A stretch of 6,446 bases of DNA from Thermoplasmata archaeon (GTDB lineage Archaea; Thermoplasmatota; E2; UBA9212): positions 1-6,446 of the forward strand of contig DUKC01000034.1 of the NCBI GenBank assembly GCA_013329495.1, given 5' to 3'. Below the pieces are notes generated by a model, which saw only the letters and a program-made list of their open reading frames with translations, searched no databases and had not been told where the DNA came from. Of the stretch, positions 1-5,670 are shown one piece after another (the stretch's first letter is position 1; every line of letters begins with the position of its first letter). A program made the translations under genes and the position numbers.

Positions 1-5
1 CCTTA

Positions 6-49
6 GTAAATAAGGGTTTTCTGATTATTAAAAATTAACCCTTTTTTAC
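6..49. terminator. Imperfect hairpin, possible terminator of a gene left of the window
   Basis: Positions 6-18 and 37-49 form a 13-bp inverted repeat with one mismatch (position 11 against 44), around an 18-nt A/T-rich loop. The right arm contains a run of six T (42-47). This fits a terminator for a rightward gene ending before the window, but archaeal termination depends mainly on T-tracts and no upstream gene is visible. The rest of 1-185 holds no ORF I can support. It includes a T-rich stretch at about 122-143 and the promoter of the next gene. Confidence 0.4.
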
Positions 50-152
50 AGATAGAAAAGGATTGCACTCCGCAATAAAATTAAGAGATTAAATTATTTG
101 AAGTTGTTGGGGAGGGGCTTGCTTTTTTTGGTTTTTGTATTTTGTAGAAAGA

Positions 153-160
153 TTTATATT
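153..160 (+). promoter_or_regulatory. TATA box of the metallophosphoesterase gene
   Basis: TTTATATT is centred about 29 nt before the ATG at 186, preceded by a purine-rich AGAAAG that could serve as a BRE. No SD motif lies between the box and the ATG, so the transcript is probably leaderless or nearly so. Confidence 0.6.
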
Positions 161-185
161 ACCTCAAAATGTTCCTTAGAAAGAA

Positions 186-1913
186 ATGTATAGAACGGTC
201 TCAGTAGGGTTTCTTCTTTCCGTGTCATTGTTGTTGTTTTTGCCTTTTTTAGGCTCTGCTGCACAGGATGAAACTCGATTGGACCAAAATGATAGCCACA
301 GGATTCGAACAATAGAAGGCCCAATTAATGAAATCAAATTTCCCCTCTCTTCGAGACCTGCAATTGTTCAACAAGGTTGCCCATTTCAGATAAAGGTTGA
401 TCTTTCTTCCCTGGACGAAGAACTTCTGAATGCGGGTTGTTGGAACGTGACCTTGTCCACAGCTTATGATGAGTATGTGGAAAGTTACATCCTGCCAGTC
501 AGCTCAATAGAGGTGAAGGGGGGCTTGTTCAACCTCGAGGCCATGGTGCCAAAAGAGGGGTCAATTGACCTCTACAACCTCACGGTTGCGGTCACAAGAG
601 AGGGAGAAACAATAGAGGATTCGCAACCAAGAGCAGTAAGCGTTGTGAGCAAAATTAAGGATAGCTTTACCTTTATTCAAGTTACAGATCCCCATTGTTG
701 GGATATAAGAACCATGCTTGTATCTCCAGGAAAAACTTTTGGGGAAAAATGGGAAAATTTCACCAAATCGGAAGCATACAACGAAACAATTAGGGAAGTA
801 AATCTAATTCATCCTGATTTTGTTTTGCTCACCGGAGATTTTATTGGTGGTCCGTTCCCAATTAATATTCCTTCCCTCAAGAGTTTGGAAGACCAATACA
901 AAACTGCTTATGACCTCTTGCAAAGATTCGATGTCCCTGCCTATTTAATTCCAGGTAATCACGATGGCTATTTTTCTCTCTCGGCTGATGGACTGAAGCT
1001 GTATGAAAAATACTTTGGAGAGCTTTTCTATTCCTTTGACTACAATGATGCGCATTTTGTTATGTTAAACAGCTATGATTGGCCTTACCTTCGCAGGTCT
1101 TTCATTAATGCAGGGGGAAAAATAGGCGAAGATCAGCTTGAGTGGTTTGAGGAAAACTTGGAAAGTGCTCAGAAAGCGGGGACTGTTTTCGTTTGTTTGC
1201 ACCATGACAGTTTGGAGGAAGGTTTGCATGGATTCAGAGGAAAAGACCCGTTTTTTGATTTGATCGATAGATCCAATGTTACTATGGTTTTGGCGGGTCA
1301 TGTGCATAAGGATAGCGAAAGAGCGATAAATGATACCGTATTTCTTACCACGACCAGCTGTGCTACTACTCTATCCTATGATCGTCATCTGAGGATTTTA
1401 GGGGAGGTCTTGAACTATCTCACTCTTTCCTTTCCGAGAGAAGAGCCAAATCCACTCAAATATGATCAATATTGGGGATTCAGGCAGGTTAAGGTTAAGG
1501 ATAACGGGATAGAAAGCTATGCTTATGGAGAAGGAGGGAGATCCATACCGACCTACAGGCTTTCCGCGAACTACAGTGAGGGGCGAGAAAAGGCATTAAT
1601 CAAGAGCGAGCTTGAAAATCCTCTTGAAGTAAAAGTAGAGCTGCACACCGAGGATGAAAACTACAGAATTATAGGGGGAGAGATGCTTTGGGAGAGAGAG
1701 GTCGATGGAGTAAAAATATTAACTTGCAGAGTCGAAGTCCCTCCAAATGAGCAGGTAGAAGTTGAGGTTGTTGAGGTTGCTCCCATGCCAAAGCCAGTGC
1801 CTTTGACTCTGTATCGGGTCATATTGTTGTCGAGCATAGCGATTGTTTTGCTTGTTTACTATCTATTAAAAGTTCGAAAGAGGAGAATGGAGGGAAAAAA
1901 GAGGGAGAGCTAG
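186..1913 (+). CDS. Exported, membrane-anchored calcineurin-like metallophosphoesterase
   Basis: This 575-residue protein is a binuclear-metal phosphoesterase. Visible family motifs are D168-x-H170 (TDPHCWD), G217-D218, GNHD at 257-260, H339/H340 and GHVH at 371-374, so the metal-binding set looks complete. Residues 1-26 form a signal peptide with a hydrophobic core and a likely cleavage near SAA-Q. Residues 27-158 look like an extra beta-rich domain before the catalytic core. Residues 543-561 form one membrane helix followed by a basic end (KVRKRR), so the enzyme should face outside the cell. Eight N-x-S/T sequons (N35, 87, 131, 191, 199, 364, 382, 462) suit a surface glycoprotein. The ATG at 186 sits where a leaderless start is expected and begins directly with the signal peptide. 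The substrate (nucleotide, phosphodiester or other) cannot be told from sequence. Its end overlaps the convergent peptidase gene by 4 bp. Confidence 0.9.
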   Translation: MYRTVSVGFLLSVSLLLFLPFLGSAAQDETRLDQNDSHRIRTIEGPINEIKFPLSSRPAIVQQGCPFQIKVDLSSLDEELLNAGCWNVTLSTAYDEYVESYILPVSSIEVKGGLFNLEAMVPKEGSIDLYNLTVAVTREGETIEDSQPRAVSVVSKIKDSFTFIQVTDPHCWDIRTMLVSPGKTFGEKWENFTKSEAYNETIREVNLIHPDFVLLTGDFIGGPFPINIPSLKSLEDQYKTAYDLLQRFDVPAYLIPGNHDGYFSLSADGLKLYEKYFGELFYSFDYNDAHFVMLNSYDWPYLRRSFINAGGKIGEDQLEWFEENLESAQKAGTVFVCLHHDSLEEGLHGFRGKDPFFDLIDRSNVTMVLAGHVHKDSERAINDTVFLTTTSCATTLSYDRHLRILGEVLNYLTLSFPREEPNPLKYDQYWGFRQVKVKDNGIESYAYGEGGRSIPTYRLSANYSEGREKALIKSELENPLEVKVELHTEDENYRIIGGEMLWEREVDGVKILTCRVEVPPNEQVEVEVVEVAPMPKPVPLTLYRVILLSSIAIVLLVYYLLKVRKRRMEGKKRES

Positions 1914-2653
1914 CTGATGAATTTATCGATCAATCGCTCAATTAATGGTCTCTTTTTTCTAAGTGTTTCTTCATAATCAATCAGCTTTGGGTGCCTGATC
2001 TTTGCTAGTTCTTTAGCCACTTCAACAGCCTTCTCTCTGTCACCAAAGCAGTCTATGAGACCAAGGGCTTTCGCTTCCTTTCCCAAATATGCTTTCCCCT
2101 TTGAAAACTCCTTGACTTGTTCTCTGGTAAGCTTTCTATTTTTTGCGACATCCTTCAAAAATATTTCATAGCTTTCCTTTAATTCCTTTTTTAACAATTC
2201 CTTCTCTTCCTCAGTTGGCTTCTCGTAAGGAAGTCCCCTTCCCTTGAATTCACCTGTGCGATAGACGTCAACTTTTATTCCAAATTTCTCTAAAAAATCG
2301 GATAGATCAAATCGGGCTACCCAGGCCCCTATGGATCCTACTCTGCTCAACTCATCAGCCACAATTCGATCGCAGGCAGAGGCGACCCAATATGCTCCAG
2401 ATGTGCCCTGAGATTTTATCAGTGCAACCTTTGCTCTCTTTAATTTCTTTACGGCATCCGCTACTTTCTTTGACGCATAATCCATCCCTCCGGGGGAGTC
2501 TATCTCAAAAACCACTCCTTTAATTCGCCTATTACTCCCTATCTCTTCTATTACTTCTATCAGCTCAGAAGGAACCCACATCCCTTTTATTCCAGGTAGC
2601 CGCTCTGAAACAATCATGCCTTTTATGGGTAATAAAGCGATTTTGTCTCTCAT
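1910..2653 (-). CDS. sppA: Cytosolic S49-family (SppA/protease IV-like) serine peptidase
   Basis: The ATG-started product has 247 residues and a ClpP/crotonase-like S49 fold. It shows DSPGG at 52-56, the nucleophile in GTSGAYW (Ser85), VGSIGAW at 105-111 and the general-base lysine in GEFKG (Lys137), a Ser-Lys dyad. S49 enzymes degrade cleaved signal peptides and other membrane-associated peptides. Most SppA homologues have an N-terminal membrane helix. This one starts directly with the first core strand (IALLPIKGMI), and an in-frame TGA lies three codons before the ATG, so no anchor can have been missed upstream. A TTG at 2656 is a possible start one codon earlier. The TATA-like box at 2678-2685 predicts a leaderless start at the ATG. 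The C-terminus is Lys/Arg-rich. The symbol reflects family membership; the in vivo substrate is unknown. Confidence 0.88.
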   Translation of the reverse strand: MRDKIALLPIKGMIVSERLPGIKGMWVPSELIEVIEEIGSNRRIKGVVFEIDSPGGMDYASKKVADAVKKLKRAKVALIKSQGTSGAYWVASACDRIVADELSRVGSIGAWVARFDLSDFLEKFGIKVDVYRTGEFKGRGLPYEKPTEEEKELLKKELKESYEIFLKDVAKNRKLTREQVKEFSKGKAYLGKEAKALGLIDCFGDREKAVEVAKELAKIRHPKLIDYEETLRKKRPLIERLIDKFIS

Positions 2654-2677
2654 CAATCTTCAAAGAGAAGAATTCGA

Positions 2678-2685
2678 TTATATAT
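2678..2685 (-). promoter_or_regulatory. TATA box of the S49 peptidase gene
   Basis: On the minus strand the core reads ATATATAA, inside the A/T run AAAAAATATATAATCG. It is centred about 28 nt before the ATG at 2653, with no SD motif between, again pointing to a leaderless mRNA. Confidence 0.6.
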
Positions 2686-2729
2686 TTTTTGCGGGCTAAT
2701 GGACAATAGATGATAACATTCCAGATACA

Positions 2730-2749
2730 AATTTCCATTAGAGGAAATT
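2730..2749 (-). terminator. Short inverted repeat just after the membrane-protein gene
   Basis: AATTTCC and GGAAATT form a perfect 7-bp stem with a 6-nt loop, two bases beyond the TAA stop of the membrane-protein gene. The position suits a weak terminator or mRNA 3' end. No strong T-run follows on the minus strand, so the functional reading is tentative. Confidence 0.3.
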
Positions 2750-2751
2750 CT

Positions 2752-3390
2752 TTACCTTACATTTTGTGGATTGTTCTTTCCAGCTTTAACGAATAGGAGA
2801 GGAAAGAGTATATCGCTCAGGCAGCAGGGCAACCAAACTGCAAGAAACAAAAACAAGAAAATAGGAAGAAACAAGACCCAACTGATTGTTTTTCCCATCG
2901 CCATGGTTAGGTGAAATAAGGATGCATATGTGCTTACCAACACATGTCCCGCGTGCGGAACCTTTGTGAAGGGTTTCAGATAACCAAAAGCGATGCCAAG
3001 AAATGCTAGAGGATTTACGAGCCACCATTTTTCAATAAAACCTATGTGAATTCCAGGATTAGGCAGATTAAGTAGGAGTTCCCCAAAATAGGGAATCACT
3101 GAATCACTTATTGTGGCTATGCCGACTGACCCAAAATAACCAATTAAAATCACTGTCAAAATCTTACCTTTGCCGTACTTCTTATATATAGCTGTGGTTA
3201 CGAGTGCACTCAATAAAACATGGATAGGATGCAAAGTATAAAAAAGGGTATGAGAAACATCAGAAGGAATGCCCTTCAAAATTACTATCATCAGGATAAT
3301 AATACCTGTAACGGCTCCAAAAGATGTAAAAGGAACATGTCTTGAGAGTTCTTTAACAATAAATGTCGGCTTTAGTTCCTGTTGGGTCAT
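2752..3390 (-). CDS. Polytopic membrane protein of unknown function, His/Cys-containing
   Basis: This 212-residue protein has about six hydrophobic segments (roughly 22-40, 46-67, 77-98, 123-138, 148-165, 169-200), so it is an integral membrane protein. Potential metal- or proton-handling residues lie in or next to them: H47, H54 and H57 (HTLFYTLHPIHV), D96, H115, HAGH at 146-149, H160, and CCLSD at 189-193. The aromatic stretch EKWWLVNPLAF (120-130) also looks constrained. I do not recognise a characterised family. A metal-ion transporter or redox-linked membrane protein is possible from the residues alone. The only usable start is the ATG at 3390. A strong SD-like AAAGGAG (3406-3412) lies an unusually long 15 nt upstream. 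The gene is divergent from the zinc-ribbon gene and appears to be transcribed alone. Confidence 0.75.
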   Translation of the reverse strand: MTQQELKPTFIVKELSRHVPFTSFGAVTGIIILMIVILKGIPSDVSHTLFYTLHPIHVLLSALVTTAIYKKYGKGKILTVILIGYFGSVGIATISDSVIPYFGELLLNLPNPGIHIGFIEKWWLVNPLAFLGIAFGYLKPFTKVPHAGHVLVSTYASLFHLTMAMGKTISWVLFLPIFLFLFLAVWLPCCLSDILFPLLFVKAGKNNPQNVR

Positions 3391-3440
3391 GCTTTTATCG
3401 ATGGGCTCCTTTTAGATAGCCCTCCAATTGAATTAGCCGA

Positions 3441-3450
3441 ATTTAAATTT
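3441..3450 (-). promoter_or_regulatory. Candidate TATA box of the membrane-protein gene
   Basis: AAATTTAAAT on the minus strand would place transcription start near 3420 and give a leader of about 30 nt carrying the AAAGGAG motif. An A/T-rich alternative lies at about 3458-3472, so the choice is uncertain. Confidence 0.35.
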
Positions 3451-3537
3451 TGCTGTTTAATTTTTTAAAAATAGGGGACAATCGCCCATATCCCCAGCCA
3501 GTCCATTGGCGGGACACTGAGGGGAAAGGAGGATAGC

Positions 3538-3545
3538 TTTATATA
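3538..3545 (+). promoter_or_regulatory. TATA box of the zinc-ribbon gene
   Basis: TTTATATA is centred about 27 nt before the ATG at 3569, preceded by the purine-rich GGGGAAAGGAGGA. Spacing again predicts a leaderless transcript, which supports the small gene downstream being real. Confidence 0.6.
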
Positions 3546-3568
3546 ACCAGAAGGTATTACCATATTAT

Positions 3569-3697
3569 ATGAAAATCTTTCAGTTGCAATGTAAGAGATG
3601 CGGACATAAATGGTATCCGAGATCGCCTGTTGAACCAAAAGTGTGCCCCCTATGCAAGAGTCCCTACTGGGATAGGGAGAGAAAGACAAAGAGATAG
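3569..3697 (+). CDS. 42-residue zinc-ribbon mini-protein
   Basis: This short gene encodes a protein with two CxxC knuckles, C8-x2-C11 (CKRCGHKW) and C26-x2-C29 (CPLC), separated by 14 residues, followed by SPYWDRERKTKR. That is a rubredoxin-like zinc ribbon with a basic C-terminus. The knuckle spacing, the TATA box at leaderless distance and the absence of any longer competing gene support it despite its size. Such mini-proteins are common in archaea and mostly uncharacterised; nucleic-acid binding or a protein-docking role is plausible. It lies 54 nt before the DUF134 gene, which has its own promoter. I cannot tell whether the two are functionally linked. Confidence 0.75.
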   Translation: MKIFQLQCKRCGHKWYPRSPVEPKVCPLCKSPYWDRERKTKR

Positions 3698-3720
3698 GGC
3701 ATCAAAGAAAAACAAAAATC

Positions 3721-3728
3721 TTTTAATA
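3721..3728 (+). promoter_or_regulatory. TATA box of the DUF134 gene
   Basis: TTTTAATA is centred about 27 nt before the ATG at 3752, behind an A-rich segment (AAAAACAAAAATC). No SD motif precedes the ATG, so the mRNA is probably leaderless. The palindrome at 3736-3749 fills the space between this box and the expected start point. Confidence 0.5.
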
Positions 3729-3735
3729 GAATATT

Positions 3736-3749
3736 TGAATATATATTCA
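3736..3749. promoter_or_regulatory. 14-bp palindromic operator candidate, copy 1
   Basis: TGAATATATATTCA is a perfect palindrome ending two bases before the DUF134 start codon. Its centre lies 18 nt after the centre of the TATA box, so a bound protein would cover the initiation region and probably repress. The same 14 bp recur at 5030-5043 in an equivalent position. An overlapping partial half-site, GAATATTT, lies at 3729-3736. DUF134 autoregulation is an inference. Confidence 0.65.
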
Positions 3750-3751
3750 TA

Positions 3752-4039
3752 ATGCCAAGACCAGTAAGACATAGAAGAGTGAGATACCGTTTTGGTTGCG
3801 ACTACTTCGCACCCCAGCCCATGCAGAGCGAATTAGATGAGATTATATTAAAGGTGGAGGAATTAGAAAGCATGAGGCTCAAGGATTGCCTGGACATGGA
3901 TCAAACAGAGGCTGCTGAAAGGATGGGAGTGTCCCAACCGACTTTCTGTAGAATATTAGCCGAGGCCAGAAAAAAAGTCTCAAAGGCACTGGTGGAGGGA
4001 AAACCTATAAGAGTACAGGGGGGATATTACAAAAGGTAA
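3752..4039 (+). CDS. DUF134-family helix-turn-helix DNA-binding protein
   Basis: This 95-residue protein matches the DUF134 pattern: an N-terminal PRPVRHRRV motif, an aromatic/Pro segment (YFAPQP), an acidic helix (SELDEIILKVEELESMRLKD), then a sigma70 region 4-like helix-turn-helix at about 50-80 (DQTEAAERMGVSQPTFCRIL) and a final GKPIRVQGG motif. Length is normal for the family. The ATG is supported by the conserved PRP start and by the TATA spacing. DUF134 genes are often found beside Mrp/NBP35 ATPase and NifX-type genes, as here, but their ligand is not established to my knowledge. C16, C46 and C66 might allow metal or redox sensing, which is speculative. The palindrome touching its start codon suggests autoregulation. 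Confidence 0.88.
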   Translation: MPRPVRHRRVRYRFGCDYFAPQPMQSELDEIILKVEELESMRLKDCLDMDQTEAAERMGVSQPTFCRILAEARKKVSKALVEGKPIRVQGGYYKR

Positions 4040-4146
4040 AAAACTAGAATGGCCCCTAATTTCGACAAAAAAGAATATGTTTTTTGAAAGAAAAGCCCAT
4101 ATGCGCACGCAAAATAGATAGCAGGATAGGGAAAAAGAGGATTAAG

Positions 4147-5013
4147 ATGAAAAAACAAAGGACAGAAGACCTGAAAGGAGAAGACTTTAGGAAGAAGATT
4201 GAAGCAGAAGAAGAAGCCATAGCCAAAAGGATGGGCGTCGTAAAGCACAAGCTGCTGGTGATAAGTGGTAAGGGAGGAGTAGGAAAGACCACTGTTGCCG
4301 CAAACCTCGCAATTGCGCTAGCGAATAAAGGGTACAAGGTTGGCTTGATGGATGTGGACCTCCACGGACCCAACGTCCCAAAGATGCTTGGGATCGAAGA
4401 TGAACATCTTTCGATCGATCCAACTGCCAACGAAATAATTCCGATTTTAGTACCTCCAGGATTAAAAGTTATGTCAGTAGGCTTCTTGATTTCAACCAAA
4501 GATTCTCCAATTATCTGGAGGGGACCTTTAAAAATGAAAGCGATAAATCAATTTATTTCTCAAGTTAAATGGGGTAACCTCGATTACTTTATAGTGGATT
4601 GCCCACCAGGGACTGGCGACGAGCCTTTGAGCACCGCTCAGCTCTTCCCATTAGATGGAACAATAGTGGTTACAACTCCGCAGGAAGTCGCTTTGTTAGA
4701 CTCGAGAAAAGCAGTGAACTTTGCAAGAGAACTAAAGGTGCCAATTATTGGGATTATTGAAAATATGAGCGGATTTACTTGTCCTTACTGTGGAAAAGAA
4801 ATAGATCTATTCAAGGTAGGTGGAGGAGAAAGATCAGCCAAAGAGATGGGAGTCCCTTTCCTCGGGAGAATTCCTTTTGATCCGAAGATGGTGGATGCAT
4901 CAGACAAAGGCACTCCCTTCGTTTTACAAAAGCGATCAAAAGCGATTGAAGCATTTGAAGGAATCACAGAAAAAATAAGATTATTTGTTGAAGGAGAGAG
5001 AAGAAAAGGATAA
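4147..5013 (+). CDS. Mrp/NBP35/ApbC-type P-loop ATPase, putative iron-sulfur cluster carrier
   Basis: The 288-residue product belongs to the MinD/ParA-like Mrp group. It has a deviant Walker A GKGGVGKTT at 41-49, MDVDLHGPNVPKML at 68-81, DCPPGTGDEP at 151-160, and the CPYC pair at 212-215, which in Mrp proteins bridges an Fe-S cluster across a dimer. Family members bind and hand over Fe-S clusters in the cytoplasm. The N-terminal cysteine cluster of eukaryotic Nbp35 is absent. I chose the ATG at 4147 because GAGG lies six bases before it. The frame stays open back to a TTG at 4084, but that extension (basic, one Cys) has no SD. The 107 nt after DUF134 hold no clear promoter, only a T6 run at 4079-4084, so co-transcription with DUF134 is likely. 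An Mrp-type ATPase beside NifX-type genes suggests a shared role in cluster or cofactor handling. Confidence 0.9.
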   Translation: MKKQRTEDLKGEDFRKKIEAEEEAIAKRMGVVKHKLLVISGKGGVGKTTVAANLAIALANKGYKVGLMDVDLHGPNVPKMLGIEDEHLSIDPTANEIIPILVPPGLKVMSVGFLISTKDSPIIWRGPLKMKAINQFISQVKWGNLDYFIVDCPPGTGDEPLSTAQLFPLDGTIVVTTPQEVALLDSRKAVNFARELKVPIIGIIENMSGFTCPYCGKEIDLFKVGGGERSAKEMGVPFLGRIPFDPKMVDASDKGTPFVLQKRSKAIEAFEGITEKIRLFVEGERRKG

Positions 5014-5015
5014 GG

Positions 5016-5023
5016 TTTAAATA
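5016..5023 (+). promoter_or_regulatory. TATA box of the Gly/Tyr-rich / NifX operon
   Basis: TTTAAATA begins three bases after the Mrp stop codon. It predicts transcription start near 5046, just after the palindrome at 5028-5045, leaving a short leader of about 20 nt that carries the SD of the first gene. Confidence 0.5.
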
Positions 5024-5027
5024 TAAT

Positions 5028-5045
5028 TATGAATATATATTCATA
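5028..5045. promoter_or_regulatory. 18-bp palindromic operator candidate, copy 2
   Basis: The perfect palindrome TATGAATATATATTCATA contains the same 14-bp core (5030-5043) as the site at 3736-3749. Its centre is 17 nt after the TATA box centre, against 18 nt at the first site. The shared sequence and geometry suggest one regulator acting on both promoters. Confidence 0.65.
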
Positions 5046-5067
5046 TTAAGATGAGGTGATAAAAAAG

Positions 5068-5322
5068 ATGCCGAGAGGAAGAAGTTTTGGAAGGCCAGGA
5101 TTCGGAGGAACAGGATATTTTGGCTATCCTGGATATTTGGGTTATCCCGGATTTGGAAGAGGAAACCCTTACCCATTCTGTAGGAACTTTCCGTGGCTAC
5201 CAAGAGGTTGGTGGACAGGAATGTATGGACCGATATCTCCAGGGGGTACCTATCCTTCTACAGGGTATGGAATGCCCTATGGATATGCCGGATATCCCTA
5301 TCCGGAGTATAGAACTTATTAG
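5068..5322 (+). CDS. Gly/Tyr/Pro-rich low-complexity small protein
   Basis: This 84-residue protein begins MPRGRSFGRPGFGG and is dominated by Gly, Tyr, Pro and Phe, with GYxGYPG-like repeats at about 15-31 (GYFGYPGYLGYPGFG) and again near 66-79 (GYGMPYGYAGYPYP). A distinct core, PYPFCRNFPWLPRGWW (34-49), contains the only cysteine. The ATG at 5068 follows GAGGTGAT (5053-5060) at good spacing; an in-frame GTG at 5056 lies inside that SD and is a less likely start. The MPRG opening and the neighbourhood recall DUF5320-type proteins, but the coiled-coil end usual in that group is missing. It is the first gene of the palindrome-controlled operon, and its stop overlaps the next gene's SD. A structural or self-associating role is possible from composition only. 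Confidence 0.78.
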   Translation: MPRGRSFGRPGFGGTGYFGYPGYLGYPGFGRGNPYPFCRNFPWLPRGWWTGMYGPISPGGTYPSTGYGMPYGYAGYPYPEYRTY

Positions 5323-5330
5323 GAGGTGAT
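5321..5330 (+). promoter_or_regulatory. Very strong Shine-Dalgarno sequence
   Basis: AGGAGGTGAT is a full 10-nt complement of the usual 16S rRNA 3' end, five bases before the ATG at 5336. It overlaps the preceding TAG stop, so ribosomes can pass directly between the two genes. The contrast with the leaderless genes in this window suggests high expression of this operon. Confidence 0.75.
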
Positions 5331-5335
5331 AAAAA

Positions 5336-5662
5336 ATGGCAGGAAATAGATATAGATGGATGTATTACATGACAGGAATGCCAGGTTGGCTACGCTTTGG
5401 ATTTTCTCCAGGTTGGATTGGAAGATCTCCAACTGGATTGCCGCCAGCAGCCCAGTACCTATCGCAGACAGGTCAAGCACCTCAGTTTATGAATTACTTG
5501 CAACAGCAAATGCCAGTGCCACCGATGCAACCAACTTACTCAGGAATGCCAACCGCACCAGCTATGCCAAAAGAGCAAGAAATCTCTATGCTGGAGCAAC
5601 AGGCAAAGAATCTAGAAATACAACTAGAAGAAATAAAGAAGAGAATGAAAGAATTGAAGTAA
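5336..5662 (+). CDS. Small DUF5320-like protein with C-terminal coiled coil
   Basis: The 108-residue product has an aromatic N-terminal part (RWMYYMTGMPGWLRFGFSPGW, 7-27; then GRSPTGLPPAAQYL), a Gln/Met/Pro-rich linker (about 47-77) and a charged amphipathic helix at 79-108 (KEQEISMLEQQAKNLEIQ, then LEEIKKRMKELK) that should form a coiled coil. There are no cysteines, signal peptide or membrane helix. The aromatic module and tail resemble small archaeal proteins next to NifX/Mrp genes, but I know of no assigned function. The start is fixed by the strong SD. The tail is related to those of the next two genes and shares a 24-nt identical stretch with the NifX-like gene. Oligomerisation with its neighbours through the tail is an inference. 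Confidence 0.78.
   Translation: MAGNRYRWMYYMTGMPGWLRFGFSPGWIGRSPTGLPPAAQYLSQTGQAPQFMNYLQQQMPVPPMQPTYSGMPTAPAMPKEQEISMLEQQAKNLEIQLEEIKKRMKELK
5588..5611 (+). repeat. 24-nt direct repeat, copy 1 (copy 2 at 6423-6446)
   Basis: The stretch coding MLEQQAKN in the coiled-coil tail of the second operon gene is identical over 24 nt to 6423-6446 in the NifX-like gene. Copy 2 runs into the window end, so the repeat may be longer. Third-position identity suggests recent copying or gene conversion. Confidence 0.85.
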
Positions 5663-5670
5663 GTGATAAA

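Noticed and set aside
1065..1307. 80-codon ORF on the minus strand inside the metallophosphoesterase gene
   Set aside because: It lies opposite the catalytic domain, with no start signal and no protein-like motif. The same holds for minus-strand frames inside the ATPase gene (4187-4499, 4785-4967) and the NifX-like gene (6210-6434).
3736..3749. The palindrome as a TATA box (it contains ATATATAT)
   Set aside because: From this copy, transcription would start about 18 bases inside the DUF134 gene, and from the 5028-5045 copy it would cut off the SD of the next gene. A better TATA-like box lies 17-18 nt upstream of each copy.
4049..4087. 12-codon ORF between DUF134 and the ATPase gene
   Set aside because: It has no SD, no recognisable motif and a length expected by chance.
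4084..4146. N-terminal extension of the ATPase from a TTG codon
   Set aside because: There is no SD near the TTG, whereas the ATG at 4147 has GAGG at good spacing; the extension adds no family motif.
5051..5059. Two-codon ORF ATG AGG TGA in the leader of the Gly/Tyr-rich gene, as a regulatory uORF
   Set aside because: It coincides with the SD sequence GAGGTGAT, which explains the bases fully.
5356..5670. Long upstream extension of the third operon gene in its own frame
   Set aside because: It is an alternate-frame reading of the coiled-coil gene at 5336-5662; the ATG at 5671 begins the family-like MPFGMGPMG.
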